In this document: piece by piece, positions 44,773-54,244 of the stretch
Layout of the letters: the number at the start of each line of letters is the position of its first letter
Numbering within the stretch: the first letter of the stretch is position 1
Source of the DNA: Leptospira montravelensis
Lineage (GTDB): Bacteria; Spirochaetota; Leptospiria; Leptospirales; Leptospiraceae
Length of the DNA stretch: 64,000 nucleotides
Assembly: GCF_004770045.1 (NCBI RefSeq)
Contig: NZ_RQFO01000014.1
Span: 124,001 to 188,000, forward strand
Reading direction: 5' to 3'
Notes under the pieces: generated by a model
What the model saw: only the letters and a program-made list of their open reading frames with translations
Told to the model about the DNA's origin: nothing
Databases searched by the model: none
Made by a program: the position numbers and the translations under genes

Positions 44773-47700
44773 TTCAAAACATTCAAAATAGTTCGGGCCT
44801 AAATTTTAATTTCACTTCCAATGGAAATGTACATTCCATTCGCTTCAACGATATACTTGTCAATCTATATCTTGGGAACGAGATGGAACCGTCGGTCAGT
44901 AACCTTTATTTGAGAATTCATTCAGAAAGTGGCGTCATTGTTTTTCCTTTACTTGGCCCAAAATCAAATTCAGAATACCAAATATCAGAATCCATTTTTA
45001 TTTCCCAAGGAAATTACCTGAACATTGACTATAAGGTATTTTTGGAACTTCATCCGAACCAACCAACTTGGCGATACAAAGTAGATCTTACAAACGAAAA
45101 TAATCACTCTGTAAGTTGTGATATAGTTTATATACAAGATATTGGTATTTGTGATTATGCGGCGTCACGATTGAATGAATATTTTGTTTGTCATTACATC
45201 CACTATGAACCAATTTTTTCTAACGATTACGGTTATGGAGTCCTTTCGAGACAAAACGAATTAGTATCAGGTAAAAACCCTGCTTGTTTTTTATTTAGTT
45301 CAGAACCAGTTCGAAATTTTGCCACAGATGGACGTGACATTTATCCGCACGGCATCACAGAAAAACTAGTAACCAAACGTAGACAAGGTGAACATTCCAT
45401 CATTGGATTAGAAAGAGAACCATTAATTCTAAAACCCAACGAAAAACAATACACCTTTTTTTATGGATCCTTATTCTCTCATTTAGAATCTATATCCTCT
45501 TTTCCAAACCAAGACGAATTCATCAGAAACATTTCAAAGGGATGGATTAAAAGCCCTCAAATCGTTTCCTCCTTCCAAAAACCAATACCAAGCCTTTTTT
45601 CAACCACAAAACAAATACAAGGTGAATCTCTAAAAGAGCAGGAACTTAAATCATATTTTCCAAATGTTTGGCGTGAAGTTGAAAAGTCAGAAACAGGTAT
45701 CACTTTATCTTTTTTTACGGATGAAACGATGCATGTCGTAACAAAAGAAAAAGAATTTCTTTGTTTACGCCCTCATGGGCAAATTTTAAGAACCGGCTTT
45801 CCAACGGTTCCAAACGAATCTTCCCTTACGGTTACTAGTTTTTTTAATGGGATTTTTTTATCCCAACTCACTGAGGGACATACAAGTATCAACCAATATT
45901 TGTCGCGTAACCATAGCTACATTGGTTTATTTCAGTCTTATGGATTTCGTATTTTCTTTGAGAAAGATTTTGAATTTTTTCTCCTAGATTCACCTTCTGT
46001 TTTTATAATGAAACCAAACCAGTTGGAATGGATTTACAAATGGAATTCTGAAGAAATTACAGTCCAGGTAGAAACGACTTCCGACCATAAGATTAAATTT
46101 CAATTAAAAACAAATACTAATACATTCAAAAATTTTTTATTGTCTTTTCATATCGCACTCGATGGAGACAACGGTTCTTTAGAATTGCCACCAAAAATAC
46201 TTCGAAACAAAAATGAAATTCAAATAGAACCAAATCCAAAATCCAATCTTTATCAGAGATTAGATGGAAAAGGTTTTAAAATTATCACAGAAGACCTCAA
46301 TCCTTGGGAAATCTCTGATGATCGTTTCTTATACCATGACGGAAAATCTAAAAACCAATCTTATCTTACTGCCAAAGTATCAATAATCGATAGTTTGAAA
46401 TTTACAATTCAGGGAAACATAGTTGAATCTCTAAATCATAGTTTAGAGATAAATAACCAAAGACTGTCTTTTTTTCCATCTTTCAAAGAAGAAAAGACAG
46501 AAAACCCATCAGTGCAATCGGTCAAACAAATTCAAGAAATCCTTCCTTGGTTTGAACAAAATGCACTGATCCATTATTTAAACCCAAGAGGATTGGAACA
46601 ATATTCAGGAGGTGGTTGGGGTACAAGGGACGTTTGCCAAGGAGCTTTTGAATTTCTACTGGCAACGGGTGATACAAAGTATTGCCGAACCCTACTTCTA
46701 CATGTTTTCCAAGAACAAAATGAAGATGGAGATTGGCCTCAATGGTTTATGTTATATCCTCGAGATAAAGCAATCAGAGCAGGTGATTCTCATGGAGATA
46801 TTGTTTATTGGCCTATACTCGCTTTAGGTGCATACATAGAACGTACCAAAGATATTGGTTTTTTGAAAGAAACTACAATAGCTTCTCATCGAAAAAAAAA
46901 GAGAACTATCTTAGAAGCTATAAATCAATCCGTTTCGCTAATTAACAATCGCCTAGTTTCTGGCACTAAACTTCCCTTATATGGTAATGGAGACTGGAAC
47001 GATTCCTTACAACCAGTGAGTGAGGAATTTCGAACAAAGGCTGTTAGTACATGGACAGCTGAACTACAATCTCTCACCTACCAAGCTCTCATTAAAATTT
47101 TCCATCTAACAGGTGACTTAAAAAACATCGAAGTATACAAAGCCAATTTAGAAACGTTAAATCAAAATATCAAAGAACATTGTATCGAGGATTCTGTCCT
47201 CACAGGTTTAAGATATTTTGGTGATGGAAATTCTAGAGAATTTTACTTACATCCGAAAGATAACAAAACAGGAATTCGTTATAGTGTTCTACCAATGATT
47301 TATGGAATTTTGTCTGAAATATTAGATAAGCAGGAAGTCGAAACTCATTTATCTCTCATCAAACAATGCCTTATGGGACCAGATGGTGTCCGTCTTTTTG
47401 ATGTTCCAATCTCCTACACAGATGGAGAAACCAAAGAGTTCAAACGTGCAGAAACTGCCAGTTACTTTGGTCGTGAAATTGGACTCATGTATACCCATGC
47501 CCATTTACGTTATTGCGAAGCACTTGCACATCTAGGTAAATCAGAAGAATTTTTATACCATTTGAATTTAGTAAATCCGATTGATCTCAAAGACAAAACG
47601 CCGTCCGCAAACAGAAGACAATCTAACTGTTATTATTCGAGTTCCGATGGTTTATTTTTGGACCGGTATGAAGCAGGTAAAGATTATAAAAAGCTATTAT

Positions 47701-48068
47701 CTGGTAAGATTCCATTAGAAGGTGGGTGGCGAGTTTATTCTAGTGGTCCAGGAATTTATATCAAATTAGTTTATGAGTGTTTGCTTGGGATTAAAGTTTT
47801 TTCTGAATCCATCGAATTGGATCCAATCTTGCCTAAAGATTTGAGTGGATTAGAATGGAATTTTAAGTTGATGGATAAAAATTTCCGTATTACCTATATA
47901 GTTGAATCCGAAAATGCGACTATCGACTCCATAGAGTTAAATAGACAATCAATTCCATTTGTCAGAATGAAAAACCGCTACCGTAAAGCTGGTATCAAAT
48001 TCAATTTTTCCGATATAGAACCTTACATAAAGGAAACAGAAAATTTACTCACTGTTATATTACGATAA
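44769..48068 (+). CDS. GH94-like glycoside phosphorylase / cyclic beta-glucan-processing protein
   Basis: This 1099-residue protein resembles GH94 enzymes (cellobiose/chitobiose phosphorylases and the C-terminal domain of cyclic beta-1,2-glucan synthase). The (alpha/alpha)6 barrel lies at about residues 590-1000. It shows GGGWGTRDVCQGAFEFLL, then DGDWPQWFMLYPRDKAIRAG, and LPLYGNGDWNDSLQPVSEEF, whose GDWND holds the probable catalytic Asp (near residue 745). The N-terminal 280 and middle 300 residues are beta-sandwich-like. There is no signal peptide, so it is probably cytosolic. The C-terminal jelly-roll cap (RVYSSGPGIYIKLVYECLLG) is present. The polymer is inferred, not shown. Confidence 0.85.
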   Translation: MIQNIQNSSGLNFNFTSNGNVHSIRFNDILVNLYLGNEMEPSVSNLYLRIHSESGVIVFPLLGPKSNSEYQISESIFISQGNYLNIDYKVFLELHPNQPTWRYKVDLTNENNHSVSCDIVYIQDIGICDYAASRLNEYFVCHYIHYEPIFSNDYGYGVLSRQNELVSGKNPACFLFSSEPVRNFATDGRDIYPHGITEKLVTKRRQGEHSIIGLEREPLILKPNEKQYTFFYGSLFSHLESISSFPNQDEFIRNISKGWIKSPQIVSSFQKPIPSLFSTTKQIQGESLKEQELKSYFPNVWREVEKSETGITLSFFTDETMHVVTKEKEFLCLRPHGQILRTGFPTVPNESSLTVTSFFNGIFLSQLTEGHTSINQYLSRNHSYIGLFQSYGFRIFFEKDFEFFLLDSPSVFIMKPNQLEWIYKWNSEEITVQVETTSDHKIKFQLKTNTNTFKNFLLSFHIALDGDNGSLELPPKILRNKNEIQIEPNPKSNLYQRLDGKGFKIITEDLNPWEISDDRFLYHDGKSKNQSYLTAKVSIIDSLKFTIQGNIVESLNHSLEINNQRLSFFPSFKEEKTENPSVQSVKQIQEILPWFEQNALIHYLNPRGLEQYSGGGWGTRDVCQGAFEFLLATGDTKYCRTLLLHVFQEQNEDGDWPQWFMLYPRDKAIRAGDSHGDIVYWPILALGAYIERTKDIGFLKETTIASHRKKKRTILEAINQSVSLINNRLVSGTKLPLYGNGDWNDSLQPVSEEFRTKAVSTWTAELQSLTYQALIKIFHLTGDLKNIEVYKANLETLNQNIKEHCIEDSVLTGLRYFGDGNSREFYLHPKDNKTGIRYSVLPMIYGILSEILDKQEVETHLSLIKQCLMGPDGVRLFDVPISYTDGETKEFKRAETASYFGREIGLMYTHAHLRYCEALAHLGKSEEFLYHLNLVNPIDLKDKTPSANRRQSNCYYSSSDGLFLDRYEAGKDYKKLLSGKIPLEGGWRVYSSGPGIYIKLVYECLLGIKVFSESIELDPILPKDLSGLEWNFKLMDKNFRITYIVESENATIDSIELNRQSIPFVRMKNRYRKAGIKFNFSDIEPYIKETENLLTVILR

Positions 48069-48075
48069 AACACAA

Positions 48076-48107
48076 AAAAACGTGTAGGGAATTTTCCCCA
48101 CACGTTT
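48076..48107. terminator. Bidirectional terminator between the GH94-like gene and glnK
   Basis: AAAACGTGTAGGG pairs with CCCCACACGTTTT across a short AATTTT loop, with one A-C mismatch. Each strand has A/U runs on the flank, so it can end the GH94-like transcript on the plus strand and glnK on the minus strand. Confidence 0.75.
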
Positions 48108-48137
48108 TCCGATTTTTCCTTCAATGAAAGGAAGCTT

Positions 48138-48482
48138 TTAGATGGCGCTTTTTCCTTTTTCGCCAGTTCTGATTCGAATGACTTCTTCGAGAGGTGAGAT
48201 AAAGATCTTTCCGTCTCCGATTTTTCCATCCCCACTTTTTGCTGCTTTTAAAATTGCGTCAACAGTAGGTTTTACGAACTCATCATTTACGGCAATTTCC
48301 AAACGAACCTTTCTAAGCAAGTTTACAGTGTATTCGTGACCACGAAAAACTTCTGTTTTCCCTTTTTGTTGGCCGTAACCTTGAACGTCAGATACTGTTA
48401 GACGATAAATTTCGTTTTTAGTTAATTCTGCTTTAACTTCTTCCAACTTATGTGGTTGGATGATTGCAATGATCATTTTCAT
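48138..48482 (-). CDS. glnK: Nitrogen regulatory PII protein
   Basis: This 114-residue protein senses 2-oxoglutarate and ATP/ADP and controls nitrogen uptake. It starts MKMIIAIIQPHKLEEVKAEL and carries the T-loop GYGQQKGKTEVFRGHEYTVN with Tyr51 at the usual uridylylation position. The C-terminal KIGDGKIFISPLEEVIRIRT motif follows. It lies 20 nt downstream of amt, the classic amt-glnK pairing in which PII blocks the transporter pore when ammonium is plentiful. glnB versus glnK is decided by context. Confidence 0.95.
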   Translation of the reverse strand: MKMIIAIIQPHKLEEVKAELTKNEIYRLTVSDVQGYGQQKGKTEVFRGHEYTVNLLRKVRLEIAVNDEFVKPTVDAILKAAKSGDGKIGDGKIFISPLEEVIRIRTGEKGKSAI

Positions 48483-48502
48483 AATGTTATACTCCTATTC
48501 CC

Positions 48503-49891
48503 TTAACCACGAGCTCGGATATTGAAATCAGGGTAAGCTTCTGCTCCATGTTCCCCAAGATCTAAACCACTGAGTTCTTCTTCTTCACTCACTCGGATTC
48601 CGCCAGCAAGTTTCAACACATACCATAACACGAAAGAAACAACAAATGTGAATCCACCGATGGCAAGAATTCCGTAGAGTTGTGTTAAGATTGAAGGAAC
48701 CTCTACTCCAGCCGGTGCACCTTCATAACCGAAGATTGCCACAGCGAGTGTTCCCCAAATACCACATACTAAGTGCACAGAAGTTGCTCCTACCGGGTCA
48801 TCAATTTTGATTTTGTCAAAGAAAAGAACAGACAATACTACTAAAATTCCAGAGACAGCTCCGATGATTGCCGCAGATGTTGGGCTAACGATTGCACAAG
48901 GTGCAGTGATACCAACAAGACCAGCAAGCGTTCCATTCAGAATCATACCAAGATCAGGTTTTTTCAAAATGATCCAAGCAGTCACTGTGGACGCAAGTGC
49001 TCCGAGAGCAGCAGATATATTTGTTGTTACAATTACATGTGCCATTACACTTCCATCGCCTACACCCATAGTTGAACCTGGGTTAAACCCAAACCAACCG
49101 AGCCAAAGGATAAGAGTTCCCAGTGCCGCTGAAGTCATGTTATGACCAAGGATTGGTTTGATTCTACCATCAGGTAAAAATTTTCCTTTCCTTGCACCAA
49201 GAACGATGGCACCAGCAAGAGCCGCCCAACCGCCTACAGAGTGTACTACGGTAGATCCTGCAAAGTCATGGAAACCAAGACCTGCCAACCATCCACCACC
49301 CCAAACCCAATGACCTGTGAATGGATACATAACGGCAACGAGGATAAAGGAGAAGATAAGAAAGGAATGAAATTTAATTCGTTCAGCTACAGCTCCAGAA
49401 ACAATTGTTGCTGCTGTTGCTGCAAAAACTAATTGAAAGAAAAACTTTGCAAGAAGAGGAACCCCTGTCCAATTCATAGAAGAATACACACCTTGGTATG
49501 CATCACCTATGGCAGGAGAATTATCAGCTCCACCTAAGAAAAAGAGTCCTTCTGTTGCCACAAAGGGAGATCCGTCCCCAAACATCAAACCCCAACCGAT
49601 TGCCCAATAGGAGAAAGTAGCTGCGGCAAAAACAATAAAGTTTTTTGCGAGGATGTTCACGGTGTTTTTGGATTGAGCAAAACCCGATTCAACGAGAGCA
49701 AAACCGGCATTCATAAAGAATACCAACATACCAGCGACTAACACCCACAAGGTGTCTAATCCTACGGTTAAAGTTTGGATTGCTTTTGCGGTTTCCTCTG
49801 CTGGGTTCGCGACGGTTGCAGCTTCATCTGCAAAAAGGAACATCGGAACAACCAGGAGCAGGAAGGCGATTGATTTGAAATACTGTTTCAT
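48503..49891 (-). CDS. amt: Ammonium transporter
   Basis: This 462-residue Amt/Rh protein has a cleavable signal peptide ([20 protein letters not shown]) and 11 membrane segments. Conserved blocks are [20 protein letters not shown], then [20 protein letters not shown] with a pore His, and [20 protein letters not shown]. The start at 49891 is preferred because AAGGAAAC precedes it; an ATG seven codons upstream also exists. The gene is followed by glnK, and the region 40-55 nt upstream holds a sigma-54-type promoter. Confidence 0.96.
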   Translation of the reverse strand: MKQYFKSIAFLLLVVPMFLFADEAATVANPAEETAKAIQTLTVGLDTLWVLVAGMLVFFMNAGFALVESGFAQSKNTVNILAKNFIVFAAATFSYWAIGWGLMFGDGSPFVATEGLFFLGGADNSPAIGDAYQGVYSSMNWTGVPLLAKFFFQLVFAATAATIVSGAVAERIKFHSFLIFSFILVAVMYPFTGHWVWGGGWLAGLGFHDFAGSTVVHSVGGWAALAGAIVLGARKGKFLPDGRIKPILGHNMTSAALGTLILWLGWFGFNPGSTMGVGDGSVMAHVIVTTNISAALGALASTVTAWIILKKPDLGMILNGTLAGLVGITAPCAIVSPTSAAIIGAVSGILVVLSVLFFDKIKIDDPVGATSVHLVCGIWGTLAVAIFGYEGAPAGVEVPSILTQLYGILAIGGFTFVVSFVLWYVLKLAGGIRVSEEEELSGLDLGEHGAEAYPDFNIRARG

Positions 49892-49931
49892 ATTACCATG
49901 TTTCCTTTCCATGTTATTTGCTTACTAACAG

Positions 49932-49947
49932 TGCAAGATTGGTACCC
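49932..49947 (-). promoter_or_regulatory. Probable sigma-54 (RpoN) promoter of amt-glnK
   Basis: On the minus strand the sequence reads GGGTACCAATCTTGCA: a GG followed by ten bases and GC, with an intact TTGCA -12 element and a -24 element of GGGTAC (consensus TGGCAC). It sits about 40 nt upstream of the amt start, leaving a leader of about 30 nt. Sigma-54 control of amt-glnK under nitrogen limitation is common in bacteria. Confidence 0.6.
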
Positions 49948-50162
49948 GATTTAGGTAATGGAGGATCGTAGGGGAAAAAAAATGAATAAATGCCTAAAAA
50001 CCCTCCATTTTGTGTATATTTCCGAGTAAATGGGAATGGGGGCTAGGGAAAGGAAATCACATTGTCACATCAATTTGCTCGTGTATGCACCATAAAGTAC
50101 AAATTATAAGCAAAATGGGGGTTGGACTTTCTAAAACCAAAGATAAAAAACTATGCCTCTGC

Positions 50163-51677
50163 ATGATCAACCTCCCTCTAATAAGGGTGACCGAAGAACG
50201 AATTCGAAACTGTAACCAAAAACCTTTTACAAATCACGGAAAATACATCCTATATTGGATGCAAGCCTACCGTCGATTTGATTCGAACCATGCTTTTTTT
50301 TATGCATACTCTTTGGCTAAAAAATACAACAAAGAACTGATTGTTTATGAAGGTTTACGTGCTGACTATCCTTGGAATTCAAAACGAATCCACAAATTCA
50401 TTTTAGAAGGGATGTATGACAACCAAACAAGGGCAGACGAACTAGGTATCAATTATTGGCCCTTTGTTGAATCTAAATTTAATCCTGCTAAAGGAATTTT
50501 AAAAGAAATATCCAAAGATGCGGTAGCCATTGTCACAGATGATTTTCCTTGTTTCATCATCCCTGAACAAATCACAAAACTGGCAAGTAAGGTCAATTGC
50601 CCGTTATTTGCAGTAGATAGCAATTCCCTACTCCCACTTTCTCGTTTTGAAAAAGAAGCTAGTGCGGCAAGAATTCTAAGGATTTGGATCCATAAAGAAT
50701 TTCTAAAAGGATTCCCTAAGTTTACAAAACAAACATGGGAGAAAAAAGATATGGAAGGACTCCACCAAAATTCGAAACCTCCAAAAGGTTTTGGATTACC
50801 AAAAGATTTGGATTCTTTATTAAATACTTTTGATTTTAAAGAAAATGTATCTCCCGCCAAAGGAGTGAAAGGTGGCCGTAACGAAGCACTAAGGATTCTT
50901 AAATCTTTTGTATCGAAAAAATTAGCAGATTATGAAACTGGTCGTTCCAATCCCAATCCACCTGAACTAACAGCCACTAGTGGACTTTCACCGTATTTAC
51001 ATTTTGGGTATATAGGAATTGAAGAAATATTTTGGTCTGTCTTGGAAACATCATCAAAAGGAAAATGGAACCCGGAAAGGATAAGCCACCAAAAACCTGG
51101 TGACCGCGAACATTTTTATTCGAAATCAACGTCCGCCAATCACTTCTTAGATGAACTCATTACATGGAGAGATATTGGTTACCTTTTCTTTTGGAAAAAT
51201 AAACCTAGTAGTATCAATTTAGAAAACCTACCGGATTGGGTTAAATCCAATTTCAAAAAACATAAATCGGATACGAGAGAATATCTTTATACTTTAGAGC
51301 AGTTTGAATCTGCAAAAACACATGATGAACTTTGGAATGCAGCGCAGATAGAACTGATAAAAACCGGCAAAATGCATAATTATATGCGAATGTTATGGGG
51401 AAAAAAAGTAATCGAATGGACAAATACTTACGAAGAGGCCTTCCAAATTTTAGAACATCTGAATAACAAATATGCTTATGATGGCAGAAATCCAAATTCT
51501 TATACAGGCATTTTATGGTGTTTTGGACTTTTTGATAGACCGTGGTTTCCCGAACGAAATGTATTTGGAAATGTAAGGTTTATGTCTTCCGATTCCACAA
51601 AAAAGAAGTTTAAAATGAAATCCTATCTGGAATATATTGGTGAACTGAGTGGGACCTCCGACTCACTTTTTCCATGA
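50163..51677 (+). CDS. Class II-like DNA photolyase / cryptochrome family flavoprotein
   Basis: This protein of about 504 residues matches class II CPD photolyase-like proteins. The N-terminal alpha/beta domain has YILYWMQAYRRFDSNHAFFY, then LIVYEGLRADYPWNSKRIHK and AIVTDDFPCFIIPEQ. The FAD-binding helical domain contains SGLSPYLHFGYIGIEE, then HNYMRMLWGKKVIEWTNTYE and AYDGRNPNSYTGILWCFGLF. These proteins repair cyclobutane dimers with light. The ATG at 50163 is chosen because family members begin just before ERIRNCNQKPFTNHGKY; a longer frame extends upstream to 50010. It overlaps a ClpS-like gene by 4 nt. Confidence 0.88.
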   Translation: MINLPLIRVTEERIRNCNQKPFTNHGKYILYWMQAYRRFDSNHAFFYAYSLAKKYNKELIVYEGLRADYPWNSKRIHKFILEGMYDNQTRADELGINYWPFVESKFNPAKGILKEISKDAVAIVTDDFPCFIIPEQITKLASKVNCPLFAVDSNSLLPLSRFEKEASAARILRIWIHKEFLKGFPKFTKQTWEKKDMEGLHQNSKPPKGFGLPKDLDSLLNTFDFKENVSPAKGVKGGRNEALRILKSFVSKKLADYETGRSNPNPPELTATSGLSPYLHFGYIGIEEIFWSVLETSSKGKWNPERISHQKPGDREHFYSKSTSANHFLDELITWRDIGYLFFWKNKPSSINLENLPDWVKSNFKKHKSDTREYLYTLEQFESAKTHDELWNAAQIELIKTGKMHNYMRMLWGKKVIEWTNTYEEAFQILEHLNNKYAYDGRNPNSYTGILWCFGLFDRPWFPERNVFGNVRFMSSDSTKKKFKMKSYLEYIGELSGTSDSLFP

Positions 51678-51958
51678 CAGAAGAGAACCGACCATCAATA
51701 ATAGAAGACACAAAAACTAGTTTTGATTCGATTTATTTCTACTTTGTCATTTTGTTCAATGATTCCATTCATGAATTTTCTTATGTAGAAGATTGTCTCA
51801 TGAAACTTTGTTTCAAAACGAAAAAAGAAGCAAAAAAAATAGCGATCGAGGCACATACAAACGGAAAAGCAGTTTGTTTTCAAGGAAGTATGGAAGAATG
51901 TGAAACGGTTGCAGAAAATATGACGAATGCCAACTTAACTGTGATTCTAGGAGTATGA
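51674..51958 (+). CDS. ClpS-like adaptor protein
   Basis: This 94-residue protein aligns with ClpS, the adaptor that hands N-degron substrates to ClpAP. FYFVILFNDSIHEFSYVEDC corresponds to the [20 protein letters not shown] region of E. coli ClpS, and IAIEAHTNGKAVCFQGSMEE to the His66 block. The degron-pocket residues Asn29, Asp30 and His61 are kept, but the gatekeeper Met is Phe35 and the DDYTP segment is DSIHE. It overlaps the photolyase gene by 4 nt (ATGA), with no clpA beside it. A specialised ClpS-like role is likely. Confidence 0.78.
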   Translation: MTEENRPSIIEDTKTSFDSIYFYFVILFNDSIHEFSYVEDCLMKLCFKTKKEAKKIAIEAHTNGKAVCFQGSMEECETVAENMTNANLTVILGV

Positions 51959-52075
51959 AACAAATCTCCTAGAAGATTATTTCTGATTTAATAAAAGCGA
52001 GTAACAAAGAAAAGGCGTTTTTTTTCCAAAAATTAATGGAAGTCCAATGTTTCAAAAATGCCAAAAGGGAGCTTC

Positions 52076-52124
52076 GTGGTTAGATCGAAAACTTCCCCCA
52101 AAAAAGAGAAGTTTTGGTTACCAC
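52076..52124. terminator. Two-part hairpin between converging genes
   Basis: An inner stem AAAACTTC/GAAGTTTT (52088-52115) lies inside an outer pairing of GTGGT (52076-52080) with ACCAC (52120-52124). It lies between the ends of the ClpS-like gene (+) and the cyclase gene (-). No long U-run adjoins either side, so intrinsic termination is plausible only. Confidence 0.5.
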
Positions 52125-52137
52125 AAAAAACTAATCT

Positions 52138-54198
52138 TTAAACACTTGGTCTTGGTTTTACCTTCGTGACAAAGTACACTTTTACAGGTTCCGCTTTCCC
52201 TTTGAGTGTAAGCTCTTTGGTGTCTTCAAATTCAATGTATTCCGCTCCCCCAGCCGCAAGAAAGGCTGCTTCTGAAACTGCAACTTTACCTGGAATTCCG
52301 TGGCTTTCTAATCTGGCAGCAGTGTTGACTGCATCTCCAATCACAGTATAATCCATACGTTTGGCAGAGCCAATGTTACCAACAATTGCCTCACCAAAAT
52401 TGACACCAATCCGCAAACGAAACGTGCCAGGTGGAACACCTAACTCTCGATTGATCTCTTCCATTTTTTTCTGCATATCAACTGCACAAGAAATGGCATG
52501 ATATGCATCTAGGTCTGTTTGTTTGGGGGCTCCCCAAAATGCCATTATGGCATCCCCAATGAATTTATCCAAGGTTGCTGAATAATGAAAAATTAAATCA
52601 GATAAGGATTCGAAAATTGTATTTAAATTTTGTAAAACTACTCCAGGAGGATTTTTTTCAGCAAAAGTTGTAAACCCTACAATGTCAGAAAATAAAGTGG
52701 CAATGTGTTTTTCCTCTCCACCTAACTTGATATTATCGGCAACAATTGTTTCCATTACCGCAGGTGAAAAGTATCGAGAAAGACGATCCTTTTCTTCTCT
52801 TTGTTTTTCCACTAGTCTTCTCGAATCTATCATATTTTTGACAATGGATAGTGCTACCGAAATCGAAAAAGCTGCAAAAGCATAATCTTTTAGGAATGTA
52901 TGGCTCGGATACCATTCCCATTGCATTTCCACAAATATATCATTCATTATCAACAAAACAAATACACAAAAACCAAGTGAAACCGTTCCGATTGAAGGAA
53001 CTTTCCTTCCTAAAAAAATGATATAGAATAATGCGACGCCAAGTAGGATGGTTACGAAACTCCAATAAAAGAAAAATTTGGAAAGAAACAATAGATTTGG
53101 AGAAAATAGAACTACAATCATTGACAAAATACCTGCACCGTCAACATAACGATTAGTAATTTTTATCCAACCTATTCGAACGTGAGCAAACCTAACAATA
53201 AAGTTAAATAGTAAATGAACGAGTCCTACCCAAGCAAAATATTCAATTTTTTTAATCCAAAACCCATCGCCAATGATAGAATAAATGATTTGGCTTTGAA
53301 ATAATGTATTAACAGCCATAAACATGGAACCTAACGCAAAGTATATGGTTGCATCATCTTCACTTCTGAATAAAAATTGCCAATATAAATAAAAACTACC
53401 CAATAACAAAGTAAGTACGATTACAAAAATCTTCTTAAAGTCGTTCCAATACTCAGCACGTTCGGAATATTTTACAGAAGAGATATAGAACTTATCATGC
53501 GAAAGTCCCGGACTCAAGGGATACTTAGCATACACTCGAACAGCAAGAACATTGGGTTCTTCGGTTTTAAGTTGGTCTATGGGTATTTGATAAAACCTAA
53601 TTTTATCACTATATAAAAATTTATCTTCTAATTCTGATCCTTCTTCGGTATCTAAATGAAGACCTGTTCCACCAATGAATTTGCCATTCCAGTAGACTGC
53701 ATCAGCTTGGCTGATTTGTCCTAATCGAAGGGTTAGGTTTCTAGATTTGAATTTAGATCGAATGTCCTCTTCCGTAATATGAATTTCTGTCCTATACCAA
53801 CCATAACCTTTAAAGGTCTCTAGGTAATTGTGGAAGTCTGGAAAATAAAATTCTCCATCTCCATCCCTCACCTTATCCCAAGCTGTTTGAATTTGGAATC
53901 CAGAAATCCAACCATTTCTCACTGATTCATCCAAAATTGGTTGCGCATGAAGAAAACGTAATGCTTTGGTTTGTCCAGATTCTTCATCCAAATAGAGATC
54001 ATCTTCCTTCTCTTCTGTAACCAAAGGAGAATCGCCCGGTTTAAAACTCCATTTATGGATCGATTGCCCAAAAGAGGTTTCCGATCTCAGATCCAAAATT
54101 TGGTTGGTGAGGAGGACTTGAGCAGAGAGGTTTGAGAGAAATCCCGTAAAAATTAGGAAACAAATCCAGAAATAAAAGAGTCTTTTCGAAAAAACCAT
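52138..54198 (-). CDS. 7TM-type membrane class III nucleotide cyclase
   Basis: This protein of about 686 residues has a signal/anchor (FYFWICFLIFTGFLSNLSAQ). A periplasmic beta domain resembling a galactose-binding jelly roll follows (GWYRTEIHITEEDIRSKFKS; AVYWNGKFIGGTGL). Then come about seven to eight membrane segments (residues about 250-480), a short coiled linker, and a C-terminal class III cyclase. The cyclase shows metal Asp in LFSDIVGFTTFAEK, DKFIGDAIMAFWGAP, and YTVIGDAVNTAARLESHG. This matches 7TMR-DISM-type receptors coupled to cyclases. It should make cAMP in response to a periplasmic signal. The start is at 54198; an upstream frame overlaps the divergent gene. Confidence 0.9.
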   Translation of the reverse strand: MVFSKRLFYFWICFLIFTGFLSNLSAQVLLTNQILDLRSETSFGQSIHKWSFKPGDSPLVTEEKEDDLYLDEESGQTKALRFLHAQPILDESVRNGWISGFQIQTAWDKVRDGDGEFYFPDFHNYLETFKGYGWYRTEIHITEEDIRSKFKSRNLTLRLGQISQADAVYWNGKFIGGTGLHLDTEEGSELEDKFLYSDKIRFYQIPIDQLKTEEPNVLAVRVYAKYPLSPGLSHDKFYISSVKYSERAEYWNDFKKIFVIVLTLLLGSFYLYWQFLFRSEDDATIYFALGSMFMAVNTLFQSQIIYSIIGDGFWIKKIEYFAWVGLVHLLFNFIVRFAHVRIGWIKITNRYVDGAGILSMIVVLFSPNLLFLSKFFFYWSFVTILLGVALFYIIFLGRKVPSIGTVSLGFCVFVLLIMNDIFVEMQWEWYPSHTFLKDYAFAAFSISVALSIVKNMIDSRRLVEKQREEKDRLSRYFSPAVMETIVADNIKLGGEEKHIATLFSDIVGFTTFAEKNPPGVVLQNLNTIFESLSDLIFHYSATLDKFIGDAIMAFWGAPKQTDLDAYHAISCAVDMQKKMEEINRELGVPPGTFRLRIGVNFGEAIVGNIGSAKRMDYTVIGDAVNTAARLESHGIPGKVAVSEAAFLAAGGAEYIEFEDTKELTLKGKAEPVKVYFVTKVKPRPSV

Positions 54199-54244
54199 GT
54201 CGGAAATCCTATAAAAATCAAAAGGAACTGGCAAGAAGAAAACA

